Assembly: GCA_964458495.1 (NCBI GenBank)
Contig: CAYWJB010000007.1
Coordinates: 164,088-228,087, forward strand
Source of the DNA: JANWVO01 sp964458495
GTDB taxonomy: Bacteria; Acidobacteriota; Terriglobia; Bryobacterales; Bryobacteraceae
Length of the DNA stretch: 64,000 bases
Direction: 5' to 3'
Shown here: piece after piece, positions 53,165 through 63,951 of the stretch
How the letters are laid out: each line of letters starts with the position of its first letter
How positions within the stretch are numbered: position 1 is the stretch's first letter
Position numbers and translations under genes: made by a program
Notes under the pieces: model-generated
The model's database searches: none
Told to the model about the DNA's origin: nothing
The model's input: the letters and a program-made list of their open reading frames with translations, nothing else

Positions 53165-53244
53165 AGTTTTGCGGGGCGCCAGCCGATGAATTAGCAGCAG
53201 GCGGCTTCACGGCCTGCACGGTCTTGAGGTAGGAGCAAGGCTAG

Positions 53245-54606
53245 ATGATCCCGAACCTGGAACAGAAACCGGTTCCTCAGCTCAGCTGGGAGCAGCGCCT
53301 CCTGAAAAATGCCGGCCGCCCGAAATCGGCTCTGAAGCCCGAGTACCAGGAGCTGAAGTTCACGCTCCACCGGAAGCTTCTGGACAAGATCAACCTGGAA
53401 GCGCTGGCCACCATCGACAACCAGCGGGTCCGGGCTGAGGTGCGCCAGGCGCTGATCTCGCTCATCGACGCCGAGCCGACCCTGCTGAGCGCGCTTGAAA
53501 AGCAGCAGATCTGCGACGAGGTCCTCGACGAGGTCTTCGGCCTAGGCCCGCTTGAGCCGCTGCTGCAGGATCCCACCATTTCCGACATCCTCGTCAACGG
53601 CAGCAAGCAGGTCTACGTCGAGCGCAAGGGCGTCCTCGAACTGACCAGTGTCACCTTCCGCGACGACGCCCACCTGCTGCGGATCATCGACAAGATCGTC
53701 AGCCAGGTGGGGCGCCGTGTCGACGAATCCAACCCGATGGTGGACGCCCGCCTCCTCGACGGCAGCCGCGTCAACGCCATCATTCCGCCCCTCGCCCTGG
53801 ACGGTCCGGTGATGTCGATCCGCCGCTTCACCCAGGACAAGCTGATGCCGGCTGATCTGGTCGAGCGCAAGGCCATGACGCGCGGCATGATGGAGCTCCT
53901 CGAAGCCTCGGTCAAGGCGCGGCTCAACATCATCATCATCGGCGGCACCGGCGCCGGCAAAACAACGCTCCTGAACGCGCTGTCCTTCTTCATCAACCCC
54001 AAGGAGCGCATCGTCACCATCGAGGACGCCGCCGAACTCCAGCTCAAGCAGCCCCACGTCGTCCGCCTCGAGACCCGCCCGCCCAACCTCGAGGGCCACG
54101 GGGCCGTGCGCCAGCGCGAGCTGCTGATCAACAGCCTCCGCATGCGTCCGGACCGTATCGTGGTCGGCGAGGTGCGCGGCCCGGAGGCGCTCGACATGCT
54201 CCAGGCAATGAACACGGGCCACGACGGCTCCCTCACCACCATCCACGCCAACAGCCCGCGCGACGGCATCAGCCGCCTTGAGGTGATGGTTTCGATGGCC
54301 AACGCCAGCATGCAGCTGATCTCGATCCGCCAGCAGATCGCCAGCGCCGTGCACCTGCTCGTGCAGGCGGCGCGCTTCAGCGACGGCTCCCGCCGGGTCA
54401 CCAACATCACCGAGGTGACCGGCATGGAGGGCGAGATCGTTACCCTTCAGGATATTTTCGTGTTTGAAAAACGCGGCCTCTCGCCGGAAGGCCGCGTCCT
54501 CGGACGCTTCGCAGCCACCGGCATCCGGCCGAAGTTCTACGAAAAGCTCCTGGCCGCCGGAATCCGGCTCCGGCCCGACATCTTCGACGAAGTCGAGGAG
54601 GTTTGA
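53245..54606 (+). CDS. cpaF: Tad pilus assembly/secretion ATPase CpaF/TadA
   Basis: A 453-residue type II/IV secretion ATPase. The N-terminal domain contains LDEVFGLGPLEPLLQDPTISDILVNG. Walker A GGTGAGKT is at 233-240, IVTIEDAAELQL is the Asp box, MRPDRIVVGEVRGPEALDMLQAMNTGHDGSLTTIHANSPRD holds Walker B and His box. It powers pilus assembly or retraction. The 80-bp gap upstream contains a 6-bp hairpin (GCAGGC 53197-53202 / GCCTGC 53212-53217) without a T run; AGGAGC lies about 8 nt before the ATG. Confidence 0.95.
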   Translation: MIPNLEQKPVPQLSWEQRLLKNAGRPKSALKPEYQELKFTLHRKLLDKINLEALATIDNQRVRAEVRQALISLIDAEPTLLSALEKQQICDEVLDEVFGLGPLEPLLQDPTISDILVNGSKQVYVERKGVLELTSVTFRDDAHLLRIIDKIVSQVGRRVDESNPMVDARLLDGSRVNAIIPPLALDGPVMSIRRFTQDKLMPADLVERKAMTRGMMELLEASVKARLNIIIIGGTGAGKTTLLNALSFFINPKERIVTIEDAAELQLKQPHVVRLETRPPNLEGHGAVRQRELLINSLRMRPDRIVVGEVRGPEALDMLQAMNTGHDGSLTTIHANSPRDGISRLEVMVSMANASMQLISIRQQIASAVHLLVQAARFSDGSRRVTNITEVTGMEGEIVTLQDIFVFEKRGLSPEGRVLGRFAATGIRPKFYEKLLAAGIRLRPDIFDEVEEV

Positions 54607-54607
54607 C

Positions 54608-55591
54608 ATGGCAAGCTTCCTGATCCTGTTCCTCGTGGTCTGGGGCGCGATCCTGGGGGCCTGGTTGCTTCTCGGCAAGAGCGCGAGGAGCGCCGGCGCG
54701 GAAAAGATCACCACCCGCGTGCTCGGCCTGCCGGACAAGAAGAAAAAGAAAACCCCGTCGAAGTCGGGCCAGGCCAGGCTGTTCGCCGAAGAGGACCAGC
54801 AGACCGGCAAGTTCGTCCTGCGGCTCATCAAACGGTTCGAGCTGCAAGACCGCCTGCAGCGCCTGCTGGAGCAGGCGGGGCTGAAATGGAAGGTGGCTCG
54901 CCTGGTCCACTCCTGCCTGGCCCTGTTCCTGGTCGGTTTCTGGATCTCCTGGGGGCTGCTGCCCCCGCTTTACAGCGCCGCCGCCTTCCTGATCGGCGCC
55001 GCCATCGGCGCCCTGCCCCTGCTCTATGTTGCCAGGAAGCGAAGCACGAGGCTGCGCAAGTTCGAGGAGCAATTCCCCGACAGCCTGGAGTTCATGGCCC
55101 GCTCCATGCGTGCCGGCCATGCCTTCTCCGTCTCTCTCGAGATGATCCACCGGGAGTTTCAGGAGCCGCTCGCCGGCGAGTTCCGCCGCGCCTTCGAGGA
55201 ACACAACCTGGGCATGCCCCTTGACACGGCCCTGCAAAAGCTCGGCCAGAGGGTGCCCTCCCTCGACGTGCATTTCTTCGTCTCCGCCGTGCTGCTTCAG
55301 AAGCGCACCGGCGGCAACCTGGCCGAGATCCTGGACAAGCTCGCCTACGTCATCCGCGAGCGGTTCAAGCTCCGCGGCAAAATCCGCGCCATCAGCGCCC
55401 ACGGCAGGATGACGGGCATGGCCCTTACCGCCATCCCCATCGGGGTGGCCGCCATGATGTTCGTCGTCAACCCGGACTATGTCACCTTCTTCGTCCGCGA
55501 GGAGGTCGGCAATTTGATGATGGCCGGCGCCATCCTGCTCCAGATCGTCGGCTACGCCATCATCCGCAAGATCGTCAACATCGAGGTCTGA
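54608..55591 (+). CDS. tadB: Tad pilus inner-membrane platform protein TadB
   Basis: A 327-residue inner-membrane protein. TM1 is at ~4-22, a Lys-rich cytoplasmic segment (DKKKKKTPSK) follows, two TMs lie at ~100-145, then comes the type II secretion F domain (FEEQFPDSLEFMARSMRAGHAFSVSLEMI, LGQRVPSLDVHFFVSAVLLQKRTGGNLAEILDKL) and two C-terminal TMs. It begins 1 bp after the cpaF stop. With TadC it forms the platform on which the ATPase acts. Confidence 0.93.
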   Translation: MASFLILFLVVWGAILGAWLLLGKSARSAGAEKITTRVLGLPDKKKKKTPSKSGQARLFAEEDQQTGKFVLRLIKRFELQDRLQRLLEQAGLKWKVARLVHSCLALFLVGFWISWGLLPPLYSAAAFLIGAAIGALPLLYVARKRSTRLRKFEEQFPDSLEFMARSMRAGHAFSVSLEMIHREFQEPLAGEFRRAFEEHNLGMPLDTALQKLGQRVPSLDVHFFVSAVLLQKRTGGNLAEILDKLAYVIRERFKLRGKIRAISAHGRMTGMALTAIPIGVAAMMFVVNPDYVTFFVREEVGNLMMAGAILLQIVGYAIIRKIVNIEV

Positions 55592-55611
55592 AACAACAGG
55601 AGCCGAGGCCC

Positions 55612-56532
55612 ATGACTTCCGTTCTGCTTGCCACGCTGGTCTTCATGGCCGTCGCCGCCGGCGCCGCCTACCTGGGAATGCGGATGTGGGTCAAGCCGCA
55701 GGAGTATATCGAGCGCGTCACCGGACTGGTCGTTGAGCCGGAAGAAGCCCCCGTCCACCCCAGCCTCGTCTTCCGCGACATGCTCAACCGCCTCGGCTCG
55801 CTCGTCCCCGCGTCGCCGAAAGACATGACCGTCATGCAGCGCCGGCTCATCCGCGCCGGCCTGCGCGGCCCCAACGCCCTCAAGCTGCTCTACGGCGCCA
55901 AGCTCGTTCTTGGTGTTGGACTGCCGCTGGTAATGACCGTCGTCGTCTGGGGCTCGGCGGCCGAGATCTTCAACAAGTTCATCGCCGTCATGGCCGCCGC
56001 CGGTGTCGGCTTCTTCGGGCCGAACGAGTACGTCAACTGGATGAGCCGCCGCCGCCAGAAAGAGATCCGGCGCGGCCTGCCCAACGCGCTCGACCTCATG
56101 GTGGTCTGCGTGGAAAGCGGCCTCGGCCTCGATCAGGCCATCCTCCAGGTCGCCAAGGAACTCGAACACGCCCACCCGGAAATCAGCGAGGAGTTCGCCA
56201 TGGTGAACATCGAGCTCAAGGCCGGCAAGCGCCGGGCCGAAGCGCTGCGCAACCTCGCCGAACGCACCGCCGTGGACGACCTCAAGAAACTCGTCGCCGT
56301 GCTCATCCAGGCCGACCGCTTCGGAACCGGCGTCGCCCAGAGCCTCCGCGGTCACGCCGACTTCATGCGCGTCCAGGCCCGCCAAACGGCCGAAGAAAAA
56401 GCCGCCAAGCTCGGCGTCAAACTCGTCTTTCCGATCTTCTTCTGCATCCTGCCCTCGCTGTTCGTCGTGACGGTGGGGCCGGTGGCCGTCAAAATCGTCC
56501 GGGAGCTCATCCCGATGATGACTGGTATCTGA
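55612..56532 (+). CDS. tadC: Tad pilus inner-membrane platform protein TadC
   Basis: A 306-residue partner of TadB with TMs at the N-terminus (~5-22), middle (~100-140) and C-terminus (~270-295) and a T2SF domain: GLPNALDLMVVCVESGLGLDQAILQVAKEL, LRNLAERTAVDDLKKLVAVLIQADRFGTGVAQSLR, EEKAAKLGVKLVFPIFFCILPSLFVVTVGP. It starts 20 bp after tadB. GGAGCCGAGG precedes the ATG. Confidence 0.93.
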   Translation: MTSVLLATLVFMAVAAGAAYLGMRMWVKPQEYIERVTGLVVEPEEAPVHPSLVFRDMLNRLGSLVPASPKDMTVMQRRLIRAGLRGPNALKLLYGAKLVLGVGLPLVMTVVVWGSAAEIFNKFIAVMAAAGVGFFGPNEYVNWMSRRRQKEIRRGLPNALDLMVVCVESGLGLDQAILQVAKELEHAHPEISEEFAMVNIELKAGKRRAEALRNLAERTAVDDLKKLVAVLIQADRFGTGVAQSLRGHADFMRVQARQTAEEKAAKLGVKLVFPIFFCILPSLFVVTVGPVAVKIVRELIPMMTGI

Positions 56533-56603
56533 GACCGGCAACGCGGAGCCGGCTCGGAGAAGATTCAACATCCGCGCTTGAAATAGGGAAAGGAGAAACA
56601 CTC

Positions 56604-56705
56604 ATGGATAGCAACTCGATCGTTCGCATCGTCTGCGCCGTGCTGGCGGTGGTCCTGTTGGGCGCAATCATCATGCGCCGCAGGAACCGCAACGCCGAAG
56701 ACTGA
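56604..56705 (+). CDS. 33-residue single-TM peptide at the end of the Tad operon
   Basis: A very short gene encoding MDSNSIVRIVCAVLAVV, LLGAIIMRRR and a charged tail NRNAED. AGGAG at 56591-56595 is 8 nt before the ATG, ideal spacing. It forms one TM helix with a strongly basic C-terminal flank, predicting N-out/C-in topology. It follows tadC by 71 bp on the same strand. It is too short to be a pilin with a cleavage site, and resembles regulatory or stabilising micro-membrane-proteins. I believe similar peptides follow tadC in related genomes, but this is unverified. Confidence 0.65.
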   Translation: MDSNSIVRIVCAVLAVVLLGAIIMRRRNRNAED

Positions 56706-57350
56706 CCGGCAGGCGCGCGCAGGGAAGCCTGGATCCTCAAGGGGCGGCAAGTGGCCCTTGCGCCCTTGCCGCCCTCATCCAGCCACGTTCCCTCACGCGC
56801 CGGCAGGCGCTGACTCTGCGGCCCACTCAAAAACGCTTTCCACGGGTGGACTGGCTATGCGCGCTCCCAACGTCCTCCCGCCGCCTGCTGCAGCGCGAGC
56901 GGGGAGTGAAAACGAGTGCACCCGCTCAAGATTCCCGCTCGAACCCGCACTCGACTTCCCGTGGCATCTTGCCCCTGCCCGCCCGACCCTTAGTTCGCCT
57001 CACCCCACTGCCTCTGGCCTTGGGCGCCTGATCCTCCCTTCGACCTGCTGTGTCTCAACGCTCCCGCCTCCGGTTGCACCACGATCTGCCGCCTTCAGCC
57101 GCCGCCCTCACCGGAGATTGCCCGTTCTGTCGCACCCTTGCCTTGCGCAGACAGCGCAAGCCCGCCAAATCTTCAGCCGGTCCGGCCTACCAGCTAAGAA
57201 ACCACCCCGGCGTCCAACGATGCGCCTGTCCGCCGCACCAAGAATTCATTCCACTCCGTGTCTTTCCCGTTCAGCCTTTTGCCAGGACGCGAATCCGGGT
57301 TCCCGGCGTATGATGGGTAAAGTCTCCAACGGCATGCCTTGGCAGCGCAC
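56706..57350. other. Gene-free 645-bp interval
   Basis: Plus-strand C-rich DNA between the Tad operon and a small membrane-protein gene. Short open frames have shadow composition (Pro/Arg/Ser/Ala) without conserved motifs. No tRNA-like cloverleaf or repeat was seen. A TATGAT hexamer at 57309-57314 may be the -10 for the following gene. Confidence 0.5.
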
Positions 57351-57662
57351 ATGAGCAACATTGAGTTCCTTTTCACAGTCGGGCTCCTGGCCGGCACCGT
57401 CTGGCTCGCCGCCAGCCGCTTGCGCATGCGCCTCGAGAACAACTGGCCACTGGTATACTACTTCGCCGCCGTTGTCTACTTGAATACCTATCACCTCGTG
57501 CTCAACCCGTACGTTGTCTACGTGGCTGTCATCTGCGCTCTGCTGCTCCGCTTCGAGTTCATGAACGAACGGCTCGTGGCCCTTGTGCGCCTCATCGAAA
57601 TCGCCGCCTTGGTCCACGTCGGCTGGCGCCTGTTCACAGCCCTCTGGCAGGACCTGCGCTGA
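57351..57662 (+). CDS. Small membrane protein of unknown function
   Basis: A 103-residue protein starting MSNIEFLFTVGLLAGTVW, with about three or four hydrophobic helices (~4-20, ~34-48, ~53-68, ~82-98). I recognise no domain. The ATG at 57351 is preferred to a TTG 12 nt upstream. It stands alone; the convergent ACT-domain gene ends 60 bp later. Confidence 0.65.
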   Translation: MSNIEFLFTVGLLAGTVWLAASRLRMRLENNWPLVYYFAAVVYLNTYHLVLNPYVVYVAVICALLLRFEFMNERLVALVRLIEIAALVHVGWRLFTALWQDLR

Positions 57663-57722
57663 GCCCGCACGGCGCCATCGCTTGCTTTGGGGCGAGAAGT
57701 GTCTCCCCGTTCCCGCCCTGCC

Positions 57723-58385
57723 TCAGAACACCCGCCGCTTCAGCCGCGCCACGTTGAATTTCGCCGTGTCCGCCACCGCCATTACCGTCATCACCCCCGC
57801 TTGCACCGGGTCGCTCACCACCAGGTCCGCCGCATCCGGCACACTGCCGGCCATGTTCAGGCTCACCACCAGCAACCCTTGCGCGCGCACCTCGCGCACC
57901 GCCTTCTCGATTTCGCCGCCCATCAGCGATCCCGCCAGCACCAGCGCCTTCGCTCTCGGCAGACGCGCCACCGCGCGCACCGCCGCTGCCAGAGCCTGTT
58001 CGCCCACCAGCGGGATCGTGTCCACGCTGATGTGCTCGCCCCGGATGTTGTGCCGGTCCGCCTCGCTGATTGCCCCGATCGCGACCTGTCCGACCTGCGC
58101 CCCTCCGCCCATGATGATGATCCGCTTGCCGTAGATCTTCTGCAGGCTCGGCTCCTGAGTCACGCTGCGCACGGCTTCCACCGCCGCAAGATCCTTCAGC
58201 AGCGCCCGGGCCTCCCTCACCCCTTCCAGCTCGAAATACAGCCGCGAAAGCCCCTCCACCGGGCTGCCCAGAATTTCCACGCTCGCAATGTTCGCCCTGT
58301 GCCGCGCAATCACGCCCGTCAGCTCGTGCAGCACGCCCGGCTCGTCGCGCGCCTCGATCACGACGCCGATCCGCTCCCGTTTCAT
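57723..58385 (-). CDS. ACT-domain protein with DUF5612-like C-terminal domain
   Basis: A 220-residue protein. The ACT domain spans ~4-78 (RIGVVIEARDEPGVLHELTGVIARHRANIASVEI). The C-terminal region, ~85-210 (RIIIMGGGAQVGQVAIGAI, DTIPLVGEQALAAAVRAVARLPRAKALVLAGSLMGGEIEKAV), resembles the DUF5612 module seen with ACT domains in archaea and some bacteria. ACT domains bind amino acids, so an amino-acid-sensing role is likely but no partner is known. It starts 3 bp after the kdsC-type gene, forming a two-gene operon. Confidence 0.72.
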   Translation of the reverse strand: MKRERIGVVIEARDEPGVLHELTGVIARHRANIASVEILGSPVEGLSRLYFELEGVREARALLKDLAAVEAVRSVTQEPSLQKIYGKRIIIMGGGAQVGQVAIGAISEADRHNIRGEHISVDTIPLVGEQALAAAVRAVARLPRAKALVLAGSLMGGEIEKAVREVRAQGLLVVSLNMAGSVPDAADLVVSDPVQAGVMTVMAVADTAKFNVARLKRRVF

Positions 58386-58388
58386 CGC

Positions 58389-58943
58389 TCACACCGCTTC
58401 ATAATGGCGCAGGATCTGCTCCCACTTGCCCTGCGCGTCCAGAATCAGCTCCGTCGCCTCCCGCACCGCGCCCGATCCGCCCGCCGCTGCCGTCACATAG
58501 TGCGCCATCGCCTTCACCTCCGGCACGGCGTTGGCCACCGCCACCGCCAGCCCAACGCGCTTCATCAGAATCGCGTCCGTCAGGTCGTCCCCGATGTAGG
58601 CGATCTGCTCCGGCGCGAGCCCCGAATCCTCCAGAATTTCCCGGAAAACCGGCAGCTTCTCCGTGTTGCCCATGTAGCAGTACGCCATGTGGCTCGTCCG
58701 CGCCCGCTCGCGCGTCGACTCCGCGTCGCGCCCGCTGATCACTCCCGTCCGGATCCCCGCCCGGTGCAGCCATTGCAGCGCTATGCCGTCCTGCGAGTCG
58801 AACATTTTCACTTCGAACAGCCCGCCTTGCGGGTGCGGCACGTGAAAATACTTCCCGTCGGTCAGGACGCCATCGACGTCCATCAGCACCAGCCGCACGC
58901 GCGCGGCGCGGCTGCGGGTCTCGGAAGAAACTTGCGGCGGCAT
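58389..58943 (-). CDS. kdsC: KdsC-type HAD phosphatase (KDO-8-phosphate phosphatase)
   Basis: A 184-residue C0-type HAD hydrolase without a cap domain. Motif I is LMDVDGVLTDG with nucleophile Asp22 and acid/base Asp24. Motif II is VISGRDAEST. YIGDDLTDAILMKRVGLAVAVANA carries motif IV. Family members hydrolyse KDO-8-phosphate in LPS core synthesis and form tetramers. No other KDO genes are nearby, so a related sugar phosphate is possible. AGGAG precedes the ATG by 3 nt. Confidence 0.85.
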   Translation of the reverse strand: MPPQVSSETRSRAARVRLVLMDVDGVLTDGKYFHVPHPQGGLFEVKMFDSQDGIALQWLHRAGIRTGVISGRDAESTRERARTSHMAYCYMGNTEKLPVFREILEDSGLAPEQIAYIGDDLTDAILMKRVGLAVAVANAVPEVKAMAHYVTAAAGGSGAVREATELILDAQGKWEQILRHYEAV

Positions 58944-59012
58944 GACTCCTGCTTTATTCCGTCTCCGGCACGGGCCGCCTCGCCTCTTGTCCGGCGCCTG
59001 CGGCCACGGCCC

Positions 59013-59018
59013 TAGAAT
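59013..59018 (+). promoter_or_regulatory. -10-like hexamer close to tilS
   Basis: TAGAAT lies 8 nt before the GTG at 59027, again implying a leaderless or nearly leaderless mRNA. No well-spaced -35 was found (TTGTCC at 58987 is 20 bp away). Confidence 0.35.
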
Positions 59019-59026
59019 GGGTACGG

Positions 59027-60370
59027 GTGCTCGTCGAAAGGGTTCGAGAGACTATTCTCCGTTATAGCATGGCGACCGCCGGGGCCCGCATCGGCGTGGC
59101 CGTCTCCGGCGGCGCCGACTCGGTGGCTCTTCTCGATCTCCTCCACCAGTTCGGCTACCCGCTCGCCGTCCTCCACGTCAACCACGGCTTGCGGGGCCCC
59201 GAATCGGACGAGGACGAGCGCTTCGTCCGCACCCTTGCCGAACGCTTCGACTTGCCCGTCGACATCCGCCGCGCCCCGCCGCCCCCGCCCGGCGAGAACC
59301 TCGAACAGGCCCTCCGCCGCATCCGCTACTCGTTTTTCGAGGACGCCCGCCGCCGCCTCAGGCTCGAACGGGTCGCCACCGGCCACACTCTCTCCGACCA
59401 GGCCGAAACCGTTCTCCTGCGCCTCGCCCGCGGCTCCGGCGTGCAAGGGCTTTGCGGCATCCACCCGGTCACGCGCCACGGCATCATCCGGCCGCTGCTG
59501 GAATGCAGCCGGGACGAAATCCGCCAGTATCTTGCAGTGCGCGGGTTGCCCTGGCGCGAGGATTCTTCAAATGCCGATCCCCGGTGGCGCCGCAACCGCG
59601 TGCGCGCCGAGTTGCTCCCGCTGCTGGCCGAGGTTCTAAACCCGCAAGTCGAGGCTGCACTCGCGCGAGCGGCCGCGCTCGCCTGGGAAGACGAACAGGA
59701 GTGGCAGCGCAGGGTTCGCGAAGAGATCGAAAGCCTCGGCCCCGCCGCCGGCGCCCGCACCGTCGAAGCCGACCGCTTGCGCAGCCTCGGTCCCGCCCTC
59801 GGCCGGCGCGTGGTCCGCGCCCTGCTGGCCGAGGCCGCCGGATCCGGCCGGCGCCTCACGCTCGCACACGCCGACGCCGCCTGGCGCCTCGCCTCCGGCA
59901 CGGAAGGACGCGGCCGCATCCGCGTCCCCGGCGCCGAGGCGTGGCGCTCGCACGGCTGGGTCCGCTTCTCCCGCCCGGAGCCCCCGCCAGCCTCCGCCCC
60001 TCCCGCCGCCATTCTCAACAGTGAGGGCCACGCGCGTATCGGCAAGTGGCGCATCCACATCGGCCTCCGGCCGCCAGAGGGCTGCTATGATGAGGTCAGC
60101 GAGCTGGATCCGCACACAGTGCACTTTCCCTTGACCGTGCGGTTCTGGCGCTACGGCGACCGCTTCCAGCCGGCGGGCCGCGAGGTCCCGCTCAAGTTGA
60201 AGGAATTGTTCCAGAAATCGGGGATCCCCTCATGGGAACGCCTGCAATGGCCGATGGTGGAAGCAGAGCGTGGCATCGTCTGGTGCCGCGGCTTCGGCGC
60301 GGCCGCCTGGGCCCGCCCGGGCGCGGCCGCGGGGGCGCGGCTGTGGGTCGCCGCCGCGCGCGAGCAGTAA
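59027..60370 (+). CDS. tilS: tRNA(Ile)-lysidine synthase TilS
   Basis: A 447-residue ATP-dependent enzyme that attaches lysine to C34 of the CAU-anticodon tRNA-Ile, switching it from Met to Ile. The PP-loop SGGADS is at 27-32. LAVLHVNHGLRGPESDEDERFV, ATGHTLSDQAETVLLRLARGSG and RGLPWREDSSNADPRWRRNRVR-type segments are characteristic. The TilS C-terminal substrate-binding domain (VRFWRYGDRFQPAG, LKLKELFQKSGIPSWER) is present. The start is GTG 59027. Confidence 0.95.
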   Translation: MLVERVRETILRYSMATAGARIGVAVSGGADSVALLDLLHQFGYPLAVLHVNHGLRGPESDEDERFVRTLAERFDLPVDIRRAPPPPPGENLEQALRRIRYSFFEDARRRLRLERVATGHTLSDQAETVLLRLARGSGVQGLCGIHPVTRHGIIRPLLECSRDEIRQYLAVRGLPWREDSSNADPRWRRNRVRAELLPLLAEVLNPQVEAALARAAALAWEDEQEWQRRVREEIESLGPAAGARTVEADRLRSLGPALGRRVVRALLAEAAGSGRRLTLAHADAAWRLASGTEGRGRIRVPGAEAWRSHGWVRFSRPEPPPASAPPAAILNSEGHARIGKWRIHIGLRPPEGCYDEVSELDPHTVHFPLTVRFWRYGDRFQPAGREVPLKLKELFQKSGIPSWERLQWPMVEAERGIVWCRGFGAAAWARPGAAAGARLWVAAAREQ

Positions 60371-60504
60371 ATCCCGGCTGCGGAGATGGTTACGCAATCA
60401 AACGCGATGAATCGGAGCCGCTTCCGGCGGCGTCTGAAGTAGTGTAGAGTGCTAGAAAAGGCGCTGGGGTCGGATTCGCTCGGAGGGCCCGCGCTGGAGC
60501 AGGA

Positions 60505-62426
<1,922 letters not shown>

Positions 62427-62430
<4 letters not shown>

Positions 62431-63059
62431 TCCCTTCGTTCCAGCTTTACCTGTTCGACGTCGACGGCACGCTTCTGGACTCGGCCGCCGACATCTGCGC
62501 CGCCGTCCGCCAGGCCCTCGCCGAAGAGGGCGTCGACGGGCTCCCCGAACCCTACCTCCGCAGCTTCATCGGCCATCACCTCTTCGATCTGTTCCGCGAA
62601 GTCCTGCCCGGAAGCAATCCGGAAAAGCACGAAGAGCTGCTGGCGCGCTACCGCCGCATCTATCTGGCCCGGCGCCACGCTTCCACGCGTGTCTATCCCG
62701 GCGTGCCGGAGATGCTCGCCGCTCTTGGCGGGCGCAAGTCCACCGCCACCACCAAGAGCAGCGAGACCGCCCGGCAGGTGCTCGAACTGTTCGGTCTCGC
62801 CCGCCACTTCGATCACGTCCAGGGCACAGACGGCTTCCCTTCCAAGCCCGCGCCCGACGTCATCCTGAAGTCGCTCGAGAAGTTCGGCGTCGCCCCGGAG
62901 CAGTGTCTCCTCGTCGGCGATGCCGCCCCCGATATGGAAGCCGGACGCCGCGCCGGCGTGCGCACCTGCGCCGTCTCCTGGGGCTACGGCGACGCCGGAG
63001 CCATGCAGGCCCACCGCCCCGACTTCTGGATCTGCTCCCCCGCCGAGTTGCTATCATAA
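62427..63059 (+). CDS. Gph-type HAD phosphatase (phosphoglycolate phosphatase-like)
   Basis: A 210-residue C1-capped HAD hydrolase: LFDVDGTLLDS with Asp11/Asp13, cap helices (~18-80), motif II TTKSSETARQVLELFGL, motif III lysine in FPSKPAPDVIL, and motif IV LLVGDAAPDMEAGRRAG. Gph enzymes remove phosphate from 2-phosphoglycolate; the substrate here is unproven. The GTG start overlaps ftsH by 4 bp. Confidence 0.87.
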
Positions 63060-63075
63060 CGGGCGGAACACGCCC

Positions 63076-63951
63076 ATGATGCCGCTCTCGCGCAGAACCC
63101 TCCTTTCTTCCCTCGCCGCCGCCCCGCTGGCGGCTGCGGCGCCCGCCCCCGGGCGCTTCAAGGTCTCTCTCGCCGAGTGGTCCATTCACCGCCTCATCCA
63201 GCAGGGCAAGGCGACCAACCTCGATTTTCCCCGCATCGCCCGCGATCACGATTGCGAGGGGCTCGAGTTCGTCAACACGCTCTGGGCGTCGCCCACCGCC
63301 GGCTACATCGCGCGGCTCAAGAAGCGGATGGCGGACACCGGCGCCAAGCCCGTGCTCATCATGGTGGACGACGAGGGCCAGCTCGGGCACTCCGACCCGG
63401 CAGTGCGCCGCAAGGCGGTGAAGAACCATCACAAGTGGGTCGACATCGCCGCCGAACTCGGCTGCCACTCCATCCGCACCAATATGCACTCCGATGTCGC
63501 GCCGAAGTCGCCGGCCGAGAACGAAACGGTGCTCGGCTACTGCGCCGACAGCTTCCGCTCGCTTTGCGAGTACGCACGCCCGGCAGGCATCTCCGTCCTC
63601 ATCGAAAACCACTGGGGCCTGTCCTCGGACCCGGACGCCGTCGTCGCGCTCATGAAGAAGGTAAACCTGCCGAATTTCGGCACTCTGCCCGACTTCGGCA
63701 ATTTCCCGCCGGAAATCGACAAATACCAGGCCGTGGCCAAGCTTGCCGCCTATGCCAAGGGCATGAGCTTCAAGTGCTACTTCGAAGGGCCCGATGGCGC
63801 CGAAGACAAGTACGACTTCGCCCGCATGATGAAAACCGTCGAGGACTCGGGCTACTCCGGCTACATCGGCATCGAATACGAGGGCCGCAAGCTCGGCGAA
63901 CTGGAAGGCATCGCCCAGGCGCGCAAGCGGCTGCGCGAATACGGCATCTAG
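63076..63951 (+). CDS. Tat-exported sugar isomerase/epimerase-like TIM-barrel protein
   Basis: A 291-residue protein with a twin-arginine type signal (LSRRTLLSSLAAAPLAAAA) and an AP-endonuclease-2-like barrel: KVSLAEWSIHRLIQ, CEGLEFVNTLW, IMVDDEG, IRTNMHSD, LIENHWGLSSDP, LPDFGNFP, CYFEGPDGAED and IGIEYEG; several Glu/His/Asp could bind metal. The ATG at 63076 (or 63079) begins the signal; the longer reading runs through the previous gene. A TATCAT hexamer (63052-63057) overlaps the stop of the previous gene. About 49 bp with no feature remain to the window end. Confidence 0.85.
   Translation: MMPLSRRTLLSSLAAAPLAAAAPAPGRFKVSLAEWSIHRLIQQGKATNLDFPRIARDHDCEGLEFVNTLWASPTAGYIARLKKRMADTGAKPVLIMVDDEGQLGHSDPAVRRKAVKNHHKWVDIAAELGCHSIRTNMHSDVAPKSPAENETVLGYCADSFRSLCEYARPAGISVLIENHWGLSSDPDAVVALMKKVNLPNFGTLPDFGNFPPEIDKYQAVAKLAAYAKGMSFKCYFEGPDGAEDKYDFARMMKTVEDSGYSGYIGIEYEGRKLGELEGIAQARKRLREYGI

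Noticed and set aside
45101..53196. Similar sequence GCCGATGAATT(G/A)GCAG near 45102 and 53182, suspected RNA motif
   Set aside because: A match of this length and quality is expected by chance in 64 kb, and no common secondary structure surrounds it.
53197..53217. Hairpin before cpaF as an intrinsic terminator
   Set aside because: Only 6 bp of stem and no T run; the operon evidently continues.
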